This document shows, in pieces, positions 49,760-60,921 of a stretch of 64,000 bases of DNA. Each line of letters opens with the position of its first letter. The stretch's first letter is position 1. The DNA comes from Echinometra lucunter. Taxonomy: Eukaryota > Echinodermata > Echinoidea > Camarodonta > Echinometridae. The stretch is taken from NCBI GenBank assembly GCA_029962745.1, contig CM057161.1:3933521-3997520 (forward strand), written 5' to 3'. The translations under genes were made by a program, and so were the position numbers. Under the pieces are notes generated by a model, which had not been told where the DNA came from, made no database searches, and saw only the letters and a program-made list of their open reading frames with translations.

Positions 49760-50126
49760 CAGGGGCAGTGCTACAGGGAGCAGGGGGCAGCCACCTCATG
49801 ATTTTTCATGCGATCAAAACAAAAGGAAAAGGAAGAAGAAGAAGAAGAAGAAGAAGAAGAAGAAGAAGAAGAAGAAGAAGAAGAAGAAGAAGAAGAAGAA
49901 GAAGAAGAAGAAGGAGGAGAAGGAGGAGGAGGAGGGGAGGAGGAGGAGGAGAAGAAGAAGAAGGAGGAGGAGCATAATGCGGGGAAAGAATGGAGGGTCA
50001 TGCCACAATATAATACCCCATTTGTTCATTTTGAAACGTTAATAAAATCATCAGTAGGCCAAGGTTAAAAACCAGAAAAAAATACTCCCCCCCCCATTAA
50101 AATACCCTACCCTAGCGCTGCCCCTG
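49760..50126. mobile_element. hAT MITE carrying a GAA/GAG microsatellite, 367 bp
   Basis: Ends CAGGGGCAGTGCTA and TAGCGCTGCCCCTG. An exact 8-bp duplication ATTCAGAC lies at 49752-49759 and 50127-50134. The interior has about 140 bp of (GAA)n and (GGA)n. The Lys/Glu/Arg/Ser ORFs are artefacts. Confidence 0.88.
49829..49973. repeat. (GAA)n-(GGA)n polypurine microsatellite
   Basis: About 145 bp of pure purine on the plus strand, able in principle to form triplex DNA. Confidence 0.95.
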
Positions 50127-50550
50127 ATTCAGACAATTGTAGACTCTAGCAATATTATTATATCACGGTCTATGGACTTCATACTTTAAAGTTTCAAATT
50201 TTGTAACAGCAGGAACTTGAGAGTCCTTCCTTTCCTCTTTTTTCTTCTCCTCCTCCCCTCTCTCTCTCTCTCTCTCTCTCGATCTCTTTCTCTTCAGCCC
50301 CTCTTCTCTCTCTATCTCTTTCCCTTCAACCCCTCTTCTCTCTCTTTCTCTTCCTCACTCCTGCCAATCTCTTTCACTCACTCCCTCCCCCACTCTGTCG
50401 TTCATTCCAACATATTACTCCTTTCAACCCATACTAGTTACAGCTTAGTCTGAACATACTCTCCACAGGCAACTTGTTCTAAAGGGTAGACAGCATGATT
50501 GAGGAAATCTTAGAATTTCTAATGCAAATAAAAGGAGCTATTAGCAACCA

Positions 50551-50698
50551 GGGCCCCGTTTCATAATACATGTACTTGTTATCAGTAACAACATTTCTAT
50601 GACAAACTTCGTTCTCAGCCAATAAGATGCAAAGATTTCAATAGCTTATAAAAGTTATTGCAACTTGTTATTAGAACAAGTTTAATGAAACAGGGCTC
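50551..50698. mobile_element. MITE of the GTTTCATAAAAC family
   Basis: GGGCCCCGTTTCATAATAC on the left and GTTTAATGAAACAGGGCTC on the right. The core is CAGCCAATAAGATGCAAAG. Confidence 0.7.
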
Positions 50699-50699
50699 A

Positions 50700-51340
50700 G
50701 AAGTTATCTTCCTAAATGAAATACACATGCACACTTCTAATCTTTCACACACAAATTCTACTACCTCTAAGGAACATTATCAATCACCAGAGTGATATCT
50801 CCGAGTTTTGGTTTTGTTTGCAAGCATGTGCTTCCAAAAAGTTTTAATTCTGAACAACATATTCCTACATGACATATTATCCACACAGATCTGGCAACAC
50901 AAGGTTTTACGGATGGGGGGGGGGGGGGGGGGGGGAGGGCACAACTTCTCACAGGTAAACAGGGCAGATATTAAAGAGAACAATTTTGTTAAACATCAAA
51001 CTCAGAATTCATATACCTTCATCGTTAGAAGATCAATCAATGAAACTCTAATTTATTATGTCTATTTCCCCCCTTTCTAAAATATTACTGATTACTTTCA
51101 TAGTCTTTCTCATGGTCTTTAATAAACTCAAAACCTGAAAAAACAAATAGATTACCATTGTAATTCATAAAAGAAAGAACTGGCCTTCAACAAAGAAGTG
51201 GATGTAGTTTGACAAAGTTAAAAGAGAAGATTTCCATCTTCATATCATAAATAATTTATGCTCATAGCTCAAAATGAAAATGTTCTGTTTCTAAAATTCT
51301 CAATCTGTAACTCTCATTCAAGAGTCTAGATAACTAAAAA
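50700..51340. other. no gene recognised
   Basis: AT-rich sequence with a 21-base poly-G run near 50915-50936. I found no exon that could serve as the 3' end of the minus-strand locus to the right. Confidence 0.35.
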
Positions 51341-51411
51341 CTGTGGCATGCTCTTTGCTGTTCTTGGCTAGATCTTGAGATCTTGGCTAGATCTTGAGAT
51401 GACAAGCACAC
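51341..51411 (-). pseudogene. remnant of duplicated exon C (copy C5)
   Basis: Only the first 70 bases or so of exon C remain after acceptor CCCAAACAG. GATCTTGGCTAGATCTTGA shows an 18-bp internal duplication. The copy is clearly inactive as an exon of full length. Confidence 0.65.
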
Positions 51412-51619
51412 CTGTTTGGGCAAATAAAGAAAAAAAAATTATATGAAAACCAGAATGTAACTAAAATGCAGATTGGCCCAATCACACTTGTAAAAAATAA
51501 CTTTTATGTAGGTGTTTTCTCTTTAAGTTGTCAGCTAATGAGGGTATTGAATTTTGAAAACCTGAACCTATTCACAATAATCACTGACAGATTACTTTAA
51601 TTGGCTGGATAAATCTGAA

Positions 51620-51674
51620 ATTCTTTGATCATTACCATCATTATTACCACCATCATCATTATCATCACCATCTT

Positions 51675-51709
<35 letters not shown>

Positions 51710-51715
51710 CTACCA
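51620..51715. repeat. (ATC)n/(CAG)n microsatellite beside exon D
   Basis: ATC triplets followed by AGCAGCAGC. This is the counterpart of the (ATC)n(ACC)n tracts at 60619 and 62620, so it belongs to the duplicated unit. It is separated from exon D by the 51721-52510 element. Confidence 0.8.
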
Positions 51716-51720
51716 CCCTG

Positions 51721-52510
51721 GGGTGGTATTCTGAACACCGTTTTAACTGTGTTTTAAGTTCTGTTATAACTTCTGTTTTAAGGCATTGATTTACAACACC
51801 GCTAAAACAGTCTTTAAACGGTATTCTGATAACTGTTTTAACGGTGTTGTAAGTCATCAAAGCCACACCCACCGCAAAGATATTATCCAATGGGGAAAGT
51901 CGTTAGAGATGAGTCTAAGCTGACTCAGCCAATAAGATCGCTCCCTGGGGAAGGGGTGCGTGAAATGCGTGAACTTATACGTTCGCGTTGTAATGAGCGC
52001 ATTAGTTTGCGCTTAGTTTCTTGCTTTAATTCAGATGTGATGATGTGACAGAATCATTTGTGCAAATCATCTTTGATATTATTGCAGACAATTGTCAAAT
52101 TTCTCCACCCGAGGCAAAAATTCTTTCGAAATGTCGTTTCGGGAATAAAAGTAAGGTTTATTGGATCTCGTTATCCCCCTCATTCCAACCAAAAACATTT
52201 ATGAGCGAGAAAAATTGCCGCCATGACATACCGCATGCAAATTTAAAACACCTCCCACCCTGTTTTATCTCATGAGCATGAAATGTCAAGCGGAAAGAGT
52301 TAAAACAGGAGATAAAACGGTCTTCAGAATACCGTGTTATTACATATGGTATTTTTACGCGCTTGCGCACGACTTGCGCCAGGCATGCAAGGTAAGATGC
52401 GCGGTTAGAAAGATAAAACAAAAGTTAAAACAGAGATAAAACGGTGTTCAGAATACCGATTTGCTAAAACAGACTTAAAACAGAGTTAAAACAGTCTCAG
52501 AATACCACCC
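51721..52510. mobile_element. Harbinger-like element with CTG duplication, 790 bp
   Basis: Perfect ends GGGTGGTATTCTGA and TCAGAATACCACCC are flanked by CTG on both sides (51718-51720, 52511-52513). A 3-bp CWG duplication fits PIF/Harbinger. The subterminal repeats GTTTTAAC / GTTAAAAC and GGTATTCTGA occur several times inside. It interrupts an intron of the duplicated locus. No transposase ORF. Confidence 0.8.
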
Positions 52511-52521
52511 CTGGTTCATAC

Positions 52522-52611
52522 CACTTTTGCCATCAGCAAGCTGTTTACAATGCAAGGCAAGCAAGACATCCTGATCATCTTCTTCACTAAAACCAAACAG
52601 CTCACAAGATT
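52522..52611 (-). pseudogene. exon D copy D3
   Basis: It reads SCELFGFSEEDDQDVLLALH then CKQLADGKSG in an open frame with donor GTATGA. The acceptor side is lost: where D1 and D2 have CAGGTCC, this copy has GCATGAATTCTATGG, a sequence also found at 53690, so a rearrangement removed the splice site. Confidence 0.6.
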
Positions 52612-53098
52612 GGGCATGAATTCTATGGTCTAAGGGGGTGTTGCAACGCCCCATAAGTCTTCCAAGTTAGTACTGGAGTGATTCATACATGTATGACCAA
52701 CTGACACATCTTGCAGTCTCCAATGGGTATTGAAGTTTGTCAAGTTGGAGGTTTGAGATGAAAGATCTGGGATAGATTTACATGACAGTACTCTGGTACT
52801 GCAATTTACCATTATTTCACTTCTTTCCTTTGAAATCAAGAGTATGAGGGTTTGAATCCTTCTTGAGTATATGCAAACAAAACATTTCACTATGAACTGT
52901 CTCTCTTGACCCAGGTGTGGTGAATCCTTGCACACTTCATTCCTTGAAGGGCATTAAGTGAGAAACTGCAGCTGCAGCTAGGGCCAGAATAAATACAGGT
53001 ATCCCCAAAGCACCTCAGTAGGTAAAGAGACATTGTATATTGCTATACAATCACATATCTTGGTAAATATAATTTTTCACAGACTTACATGTGAAATC

Positions 53099-53508
53099 TG
53101 ATTTCTGGAGACTTCTTCTCCTCGATGACCAAAGGTTCTGGAGTCAATTCTCGGCTGGATTTCTTCCTCTCCTCTTTTCCTTTCTGCTTCTTATCAGTTG
53201 CTTATCCTCCATGACTGACCTCGATCATCACCTCCCTCCTTTGAACTCCTGTCTCTTCCAGCACTTCCTTCCATTGCTCTTCCCTTTCTTATTAACATTC
53301 CTTTGAAGCTCAACCTTCTTATCCCCTCCTCTCCCTGGTCCTCCACCTTCTCCTTCTGCTTTCTCCATCTCACTCTTCTCCTCCACCTCCTCCTTAGTCT
53401 CCATGTTTTCTATGACCTTGAGAGATTTCTTGAGCGAGGCGGTGATACCCATCAGCTTGTGGCATGTTGTTTGCTGTTCTTGGCTAGATCTTGAGATGAC
53501 GAGCACAC
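53099..53508 (-). pseudogene. exon C copy C4
   Basis: Acceptor CCCAAACAG, donor GTAAGT. It reads GVLVISRSSQEQQTTCHKLM onward. A deletion after KKGKSNGRKCWK shifts the frame. The closing part (KSSRELTPEPLVIEEKKSPE) is intact in the common frame, the cleanest of the copies. Confidence 0.6.
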
Positions 53509-54198
53509 CTGTTTGGGCAAATAAAGAAAAAAAAAACGGAAATATATAAACATTACATGTAGGTCTACTGATGTAGCTACTAAAAATGTTGATACTTAGG
53601 TTTCGGGGGGGGGGGGGTTTGATTGAAATCAAGTCAAATACAATTTTGAGAGAGAATCTAAATTTTTGCAAATGAAGTGATTTGGCATGAATTCTATGGT
53701 CTAAGTGTTCCAAGTTAGTACTGCAGCGATTCATTTGACCTACTGACACATATTTTCATGGTCCCCAATTATTGGCATTGGATTATGTGAAGTTGGATAT
53801 TTGATATTACAGATCTGGGATAGGTCTACATTATTATAATGATTATCATTATTATCATTATTGTTATTATCATTTATTTGGCATGTACATGAAAGTACTC
53901 TGGTACTGAGGTTTAACATTATTGTAGTTCTTTCCATTGACATAGAAATCTAGAGTTTGATGGTTTGAATCCTTCTTGAGTATATTCAAATAAGATATTT
54001 CACTAACTACTGTCTCTCTTGGCCCAGGTGTGGTGAATCTTTGCAGTCTCCATTTGTAGATGGGTTTTAAGTGAGAAACTGCAGGTGGGTCTGGGGCCAG
54101 AATAGAGACAGGTATCTCCAAAACACCTCAATAGGTAAAGAGACATTGTATAGGTGCTATACAAATACGGTAAATATAATTATTACACAGACTTACAT

Positions 54199-54637
54199 GT
54201 GTAACCTGACTTCCAGGGACTTCTTCTACTCTAGTACCCTAGGTTCTGGAATTAATTCTTGACTGGATCTCTTCTTCTCCTCCTTTGCTTTCTTCTCCTC
54301 TTTTCCTTTCTTCTATTCACTCATTGCCTTTCCAGCTTTTCCTTTATGACTGACCTCATTGCTTCCCTCCTTTGAGCTCCTGTCTCTGTCAGTCTTCCAG
54401 CTCTTCCTTCCATTGCTCTTCATTTTCTTATTAACCTTCCTTTGAAGCTAATAACCTTCTCATCCCCTCCTCTCCCTGGTCCTCCACCTTCTCCTTCTGC
54501 TTTCTCCATCTCCCTCTTCTCCTCAACCTCTTCCTTGGTCTCCATGTTTTCTATGACCTTGATAGATTTCTTGAGCTGGGCATTGCTGTGGCATATTGTT
54601 TGAAGTTCTTGGCTAGATCTTGAGATGACAAGCACAC
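54199..54637 (-). pseudogene. exon C copy C3
   Basis: The opening GVLVISRSSQELQTICH is followed by a short deletion (ICHSNAQLKKSIKVIENM). A TAG sits in the closing part (EPRVLE then stop). Donor GTAAGT is intact. The intron to its right on the plus strand is broken by the 5.7-kb element. Confidence 0.6.
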
Positions 54638-55575
54638 CTGTTTGGGCAAATAAAGAAAATAACTGCTAAGTCAAAACCAGAATGTAACTAAAATGCAGAT
54701 TGGCCCACTCATACTTGTAAAAAAAATAACTTTCATGTAAGTCTTTTCTTTTTAGGTTGTCAGCTAAGGCTTACTTCGAACCATCGGGTCTTCGCGTCGG
54801 GCCGTGTGATCGCGTAACGCGACCTTTCGTGAAAAAAACCCCCTTTATTTACGAAAGGTCGGGTTCATCATTTGAGAAATATACCAGTTAAATCTACGAA
54901 AAGTCGGGTCCATTAACCCGACACTTCGTAGAAATTAGCGAACAAAATATACGAAGAGTCGCGTCCTTAACGCACATTTCTACAACAAATAATTCGACGA
55001 AAAACGGCTTGAATAAAAGCTAGTATTTGACTCGCACAAAGTCAGCCTTTGCCTTGGAAAGTCCAGAGGTGAGTACAGTTTAAATTTCGCTAATTTGTCA
55101 AAAAAATAGAATCTATTCATAATGAGTTCTACATTGTGCCAAATCTGCGTTAATTTCTTTATATTTTCAAAGAACTCTCCTGAGCTGTATGTCATGAAAT
55201 TATGTGCTATAATGTGCTATAAACTCACGAACTTTTCATCGTCGGCAGCTCATGTTACCGCTGCATTGCGCTAAGCACCCTGTCACGACGCAACATCTTG
55301 CCCAGACTTTCGGGCGGATTGCCTATGACTGTAAATGCAATGCAAAAACGGTTGACAGCGAGATTCAACGTTTATTTTATCCCACCTTTATGCATAGTGT
55401 GTTAGCGAGTTGACGAATCGGTTATCCTAAATTGTTGCATGATGTATAGCTGTGTAAAGCAACGGGGAGGGCGAGGCGGGGGTCTATGACTGTGTGTACA
55501 GTTTAAGCTCAGATTTCAAGGACAGCATAAGGAAGCATAATGACACTAGGTATGATTTAATCCAGCGGTGTAACA

Positions 55576-55723
55576 GGGCTGCGTTTCACAGCACCGTCAT
55601 AAGTCTTAATTTATGGACATCCCATAGAAACGCGTGTTAATTCTACAACACGCGTTTCAATGGGTTGTCCAAGAAGTTAGACTTATGACATGTATGACGG
55701 TTTCGTGAAACGCAGCCCTGGTT
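55576..55723. mobile_element. palindromic MITE, copy of 18022-18157
   Basis: GGGCTGCGTTTCACAGCACC and CGGTTTCGTGAAACGCAGCC bound inner arms matching the 18-kb copy (CGTCATAAGTCT, GGGTTGTCCA). Nested within a hAT element. Confidence 0.8.
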
Positions 55724-55773
55724 CCTGTTATCGGGGGGGGGGGGGGGGGAGCCCAAAATTTCTAGTAACTCAG

Positions 55774-55940
55774 GCAAGAATCAGTGGCATAGTTAGGATT
55801 TCATTTGAGGGGGCGGTAGTACACAAAGCATTCAAAACACTGAGTGCGCAAAGCGCACCCCGTAGGGGGTAGGGAGCAGGGAGGGTGCAGAGAGACTACT
55901 GCCCTCTTAAGTGAAATCCTAGCTATGCCACTGATTCTAA
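55774..55940. repeat. foldback within hAT element
   Basis: AGAATCAGTGGCATAGTTAG pairs with CTAGCTATGCCACTGATTCT, and AGGATTTCATTTGAGGG with CCCTCTTAAGTGAAATCCT. CAG..CTG termini hint at another small hAT unit. Confidence 0.65.
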
Positions 55941-56186
55941 ATTTACTTACCAGGAAATTTTTGGCTCTGCCCCCCCCCCCCCTTTCCTCATTTTTCGATA
56001 TTCTTCTTCTTTCTCCCTTTTCTTCTTTCTGTCCCTTTCTCCATTCCTTTCCCTTTCTTTCATTTATTTTTGGGGGGTGGTTTGGTGCATTTTCCCACTG
56101 AAATCCTTCAGGGGGCACTCTTTCCCTCCCTCCCATGCCCCTGGTTGTTACACCACTGATTTAATCTTGCTTCTACTTCTTCACAG

Positions 56187-56449
56187 ATCGTTGATATATC
56201 TATAGACTCCAACAGTGTACAATGAAAAATTATTTTCCTTTTTGAGAGGTAGATGAGAGCATCCCATTCATTTATTTGTTTTGACTTTGTTCATCAGATT
56301 GAACATGCCTAGGTTGAAACTTAATGCTGCATTTATGTCTGCATCCACATCATGTTGGAGATGTAGGTGATGATTGCTTGTTGACTGAGACTAAAGAAAG
56401 TTTCTGCAAGAAATGAGTTAGTCTACTACCACTCCAGTTATGGAAGGTA
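56187..56449 (+). ncRNA. exon-like, apparently non-coding segment inside the 5.7-kb element
   Basis: It is bounded by acceptor TACTTCTTCACAG and donor GGTAAGTG, with a possible upstream donor AGTCCAGAGGTGAGTAC at about 55070 and a later acceptor TTTTCTTTAACAG before 57071. AATAAA at 56935-56940 offers a polyadenylation signal for an unspliced form. No ORF of useful length. It may be a carried piece of a host gene or an element transcript. Tentative. Confidence 0.3.
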
Positions 56450-57121
56450 AGTGAATTCTGCATGAATTTAATAAGGTTGCTACATGTACAGGTATGTCAA
56501 TATTCAGCCAGGGTTTAGCATCATTTACAAGGCCATTGGCCTTGGTTGCAAATACACCCATTCTTGAATTCATTTGTAACATTTATTATTATTATTATTA
56601 TTGTCTCCTTTGAAAATTTCATCAGTCTGGCATGATGAATATTTTTCTTCCTTGAGTTTCATGGGCACCAGGATCAAAATATCTCACCAACATTTCTTGC
56701 TTACACTTCATTAAGAAATGTATTGCTTAGTTAAAGCTAAATAATTGTTCAGCTTTACTTGTTCATTTTTGCTATACAAGCAGAAACTATATTTTGTTTT
56801 CTGATTTCCTCTCATTTCATTTGCAAGTTTGTTTTTTATTATTAAATTTCAAGTTGCAATATTTATTGTTCAAGGTGTGTATTGTTCTAAATTTCTGTTG
56901 TGTAAATTTCAATTGTATTTTTAGTTCTGTGAAATAAACTAAAATGATTTATAAACCTTGGTCTGCAAAGGTAAATATTTAGTGCTCCTACTGTCCATAA
57001 TTTGTACATGTACTTTGCATTTATCCTAATTCAAGTTAACTTTCAATCTCATCTTGTTTTCTTTAACAGAAAGAATTCAGCTTCTACTCTTCATTGCACT
57101 GGACCCTGCTTTGGAGATCTG

Positions 57122-57260
57122 GGGCCCGTTTCATGAAACCGTCATAAGTCAACTTCTCAGCTAAGATCGCCACTAGTGGGCTAGTTGTCTGCTACGTGTT
57201 TCACGAAGCCGTGTTTACCAAGATCAATGCCAACATCCCGACTAAGAACTTATGACGCCT
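57122..57260. mobile_element. diverged palindromic MITE (GGGCCCGTTTCATGAAACC)
   Basis: GCCCGTTTCATGAAACCGTC and internal CGTGTTTCACGAAGCCGTG relate it to the 18022 and 55576 copies. The right end (CTTATGACG) is truncated. Confidence 0.5.
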
Positions 57261-57299
57261 CTGACCCTGTCATATCTTTTTTCGTTGATGTGCAGTGCC

Positions 57300-59370
57300 A
57301 TCACATGCCACTAATTTGGTAGATTATGGCTGGCCAAAATGGAAGCTACATAGATGTAAAAAATAATTCAAATCTACCTTTTCTAAGGGTTCCTGCAATC
57401 AGTAATTCATCCTTGCTCATGTATAAATATTATTTTTCATGTTTCATATGAAACGATCTGCAAAAAAAGGTTTCCTAGGGGTTTCTCCCGTGATTGTATA
57501 TCTCTCAAAAGAACGCAATTCTGCCATGTCAGGCAAGGCATAGTCAAAGGGATAGTATGTAGATTTCAGAACCATATTCATTCAAAGATAATTTATATCG
57601 TAGATTTTTAAACAAAATACTTTTTAAGACCCATATTTTAGCTTGTAATTTGCCAAAATTATGCATATCAGCATTTTGGTTAAGACGTGACGCTGGATAA
57701 ATATTTAATTTGCCTCCTTTTTCCGATCATGAACGTAAGGGTGTATTTGCAAATCTAGTGTCCCGGGGGTACCCATCTTTCGTTCAAAACGATAATGAAC
57801 TTAATTACTAAAAATAGAATCTTATATGTTTTTCTTTGGTGTAATCTGCCTTCTTTGAAAATATCTTGCATCTATAACCCCCTACTACTATTTCTAAGCT
57901 TTGCCCTCATCAGATCACTCAAATAATTGCAATTCTGATAACTTTTTGTTTACAAAATGTATGTGTCATTTTGATCAAGGCTATGTGTTGTCACATTTCC
58001 TCATCGATTCACGAGATATTTAGCTAGCATGCTCTTCGTGAAACGGTTTAGCAAGATTAGAGTCATCTCCGTAGTTGGTGGACAAAGATATGACTAACTT
58101 GGCGTTGATTTCCAGAAACAGGCCCCTGTCTCTCAGTGAGTGAGGAGTCATGGCCCTGTACGCAGCAGGGGGGGGGGGGGCGAGAGCAGTAGCCCAACCC
58201 ACAATTCAATTCAATTCAAATTTCTTGATATGCAATCAACAATTTTGGATTATTATTGACATACAAAATTTTTTACAATGTCATTAAACAAAGTTACAAA
58301 ACAAATAATTGCAATATTTTTTTTTACCTTAACCCCTCCCCATAGGTGTGTGCGAATTATTTGAAACTCTTACAGCAGATTATTGTTTCATTTGAGGATT
58401 TGAAAATTCATAAATTCAGTACAGTGTACTAGTAATTTGAATTGAATGATGAGTACGTAAGTCTCAAAATTACTGTTTTCCGTTGCATTTTAATTAATTT
58501 TATTAATTTCTTCTAAAGGGATGTGGAATAGCTCATTCTTCCTGAGTTGTACACAACATCTGACTATGAGCTCTGTAAATGATTTATTTACAAGTATTAT
58601 TTAAAGTAGAAAAGGATTCCATTGGGCCTTGCTACAGGTTGGCAATGTGAATTACTAACATTTGAATGGTAGTGATGTAAAACTCTATAGTCTATTCTAT
58701 TTTGTTGTAAGTTGTGAACAGAGTATATGATTTTTAAAAATTGTTATGAGTAATATAAAAAAAAATATATTATACTTTTAAGTGATGAATGAAGGCTGAT
58801 GTAGTTTCCTTTTTTATCGGAATGAACCTATTTTAACATGTACATTACTGTAATCGCCATGCAGAAAAATAATCATTACATAGCAAATCCCTTTTTTTTT
58901 ACTACAAGTGTACTTTGATATTGATTGTGTAATCCCCAACAATTTTTAAAAGAATGTGATAATTGTAATACATGTATACATGCACAAATAAGAAAATACT
59001 GAAGCCCCCTCTTATGAAATGAATATGGGGGTAGGTGAAAAATGAAGCAACCAAGAGGGTGTGTTCAAGAGAGATGGAAAGGGTTGGAAAGAGAGACAGA
59101 GATAGATACAGGAAGAAAGAGATGAAAAATCAATTCGGGCGAGAATTATTTGATGAAAATTCGAGGGTGTCCGAGAGAGAGATAGAGAGAGGGGGGGGGG
59201 GCAGAGAATGGGAAAGGATGGAGCAGTGGAGAGTTTGTGGAGGAGATAATTGCAATGTATACGTGTTTTGTGTTGATTAAATTTATCAGATTTTCAAAGT
59301 GCATTATCTTTTGAAGATCAAGGTGGTACATCTACAAGCCATATACCTTCATGGATATTGATTTTAAAAA
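57300..59370. other. interior of 5.7-kb element, no gene recognised
   Basis: AT-rich with poly-G runs (58170, 59195), an AATTCAATTCAATTCAAATT retroelement-like tail at 58202 and a purine-rich stretch at 59035-59215. No transposase motif was seen in any frame. Confidence 0.4.
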
Positions 59371-59384
59371 TTCTTTGGTATAGG

Positions 59385-60084
59385 CAGTGGCGTAGACAGG
59401 TTCTTACACCTGGGGGGGGGGATAATTTGCCGTTCACGAGAAATCCAGGATCAATTTCGTATACAGATAACACACACGCACACGCACACACACACAGGGC
59501 TCTACGCAGAATTTTTTCCTGGGGGGCAAGATGCGTAAAAGTTTTCGAAGAAACTCGAAAGTGAGGGACCGAAGTGACCAAGTTTGTCACGGGGGCGCTT
59601 TTGCATTTTTGAAAATGAAATTGAAGGATTTGGTGAACACTTATGTTGAATTTTGTGAAAATTTTCTGTAAAAAATGTAAGTTTTCAAACTGTCCCCCCT
59701 GTCCCCCCCCCCCCCCCGCTGCGTACAGCCATGCACCCACACACCCCCAATGATCGATATAGTTATGATAGTAATCGTCATTTCAGTCACATTAACGATG
59801 ATGATGATGATAACTATCATTATTATCATAAGCATAATGATAATGCATTACTAATTATTATTATTATTATTATTATTGTTGTTGTTATAATAATTGCTAT
59901 TCTTATTATTGCTGTTCCTATCATTTCTAAACATGTTAATTCAGTTTAATTGTAAGCAAACATCCTTCCCTAAAACCTGGGGGGGGGGGATGATTGTACA
60001 TGTCATCCCCCCACCTTGTGAGGTGGGGGGGGGGGGGGTGCATACCCCTCATCCCCCCCCCCCCCCCCGCTGTCTACGCCCCTG
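59385..60084. mobile_element. hAT element inside the 5.7-kb element, 700 bp
   Basis: Ends CAGTGGCGTAGACAG and CTGTCTACGCCCCTG. An exact 8-bp duplication GGTATAGG lies at 59377-59384 and 60085-60092. It contains CA and ATT microsatellites and several poly-G/poly-C hairpins. No transposase. Confidence 0.9.
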
Positions 60085-60618
60085 GGTATAGGTCTTCCCA
60101 CTCACTCACCCAAATTTTATCATCTCACGTGATTAGCCACCCCCCCCCCCCCCGCCATGATCAGTGATTGTAAAGAAAAGATATATATTTGGCATTTCCA
60201 TGGAAGTCTGTTAATACGTAAAAATTCGACAGATTGGAACCTAATTATAATGAAACTGAAGTACTTGCATATCATAAATGGGTTAATATCAAAATTTATT
60301 CTTTTTTACCCGATACTTCGTCATTTGAAGGTAGTTTTCTCACGAATATTCGCGTAAAAGATTAGTCTTATGTCAATGACCATAATTGCTAAAAATCGAA
60401 TTTTTACCACACGATTTACCCGACCTTTCGTAAATCAGGGGGCCGTTTTCACGAAAGGTCGGGTTACGCGATTACACGGCCCGACGCGAAGACCCGATGG
60501 TTCGAAGTAAGCCGTCAGCTAATGAGAGGTAGTGAAGTTTGAAAACCTAAACCTATTCAAAATAATCATATAACAATTTGACTGATTTCTTACTGGCTGG
60601 ATATAAATCTGAAACTTT

Positions 60619-60666
60619 ATGATCATCATCATTATCACCATCATCATCTTCATCTTCATCATCATC

Positions 60667-60719
<53 letters not shown>

Positions 60720-60737
60720 CATCATCATCACCATCAC

Positions 60738-60770
<33 letters not shown>

Positions 60771-60812
60771 TACCACCACCACCACCACCACCACCACCAC
60801 CACCACCACCAC
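60619..60812. repeat. (ATC)n-(ACC)n microsatellite beside exon D2
   Basis: About 150 bp of ATC then 40 bp of ACC triplets. It ends six bases before the exon D2 donor and is shared, at other lengths, with the D1 and D3 units. Confidence 0.95.
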
Positions 60813-60822
60813 GGTTACATAC

Positions 60823-60921
60823 CACTTCTGCCATCAGCTAGTTGTTTACAAAGCAATGCAAGCAGGACATCTCTGATCATCCTCTTCACCAGAACCAAAC
60901 AGCTCACCAGACCACACGGAC
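60823..60921 (-). pseudogene. exon D copy D2, +1 frameshift
   Basis: 99 nt against 98 in D1: GATCAGAGATGTCC replaces GATCAGGATGTC, adding one base after the Glu/Asp run. The acceptor (TTTCTCCAG) and donor (GTATGT) are intact. Confidence 0.7.

Larger units (their letters stand above)
55563..56158. mobile_element. hAT element inside the 5.7-kb element, 596 bp
   Basis: Ends CAGCGGTGTAACAG and CTGGTTGTTACACCACTG-type inverted repeats. An exact 8-bp duplication ATTTAATC lies at 55555-55562 and 56159-56166. It contains the palindromic MITE 55576-55723, a poly-G run and a foldback (55774-55940). Confidence 0.85.
54768..60513. mobile_element. 5746-bp TIR element with 9-bp target duplication (MULE-like)
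   Basis: Both ends begin GGCTTACTTCGAACCATCGG and remain matched for about 95 bp. GTCAGCTAA is duplicated exactly at 54759-54767 and 60514-60522, while the unoccupied paralogous intron at about 51531 has it once. Motifs of the form ACGAAAGGTCGGGT recur near both ends and may bind transposase. No long ORF is present. Inside are CpG-rich sequence (55250-55480), an exon-like segment (56187-56449), two hAT insertions and several MITEs. Long TIRs with a 9-bp duplication fit Mutator-like elements best, but without a transposase the superfamily is an inference. Confidence 0.85.

Noticed and set aside
49743..50068. Lys-, Glu-, Arg- and Ser-rich ORFs on both strands
   Set aside because: Direct translation of the (GAA)n/(GGA)n microsatellite within a hAT element.
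59035..59280. 81-codon ORF (Arg/Glu-rich) inside the 5.7-kb element
   Set aside because: Purine-rich low-complexity sequence with no transposase motif and no splice support.
57300..59370. search for a DDE transposase or other enzyme in the large TIR element
   Set aside because: No frame exceeds about 80 codons and none shows a recognisable motif, so no coding feature is claimed.
60519..60876. Met-, Asp-, Ile- and Val-rich ORFs
   Set aside because: (ATC)n(ACC)n microsatellite adjoining exon D2.
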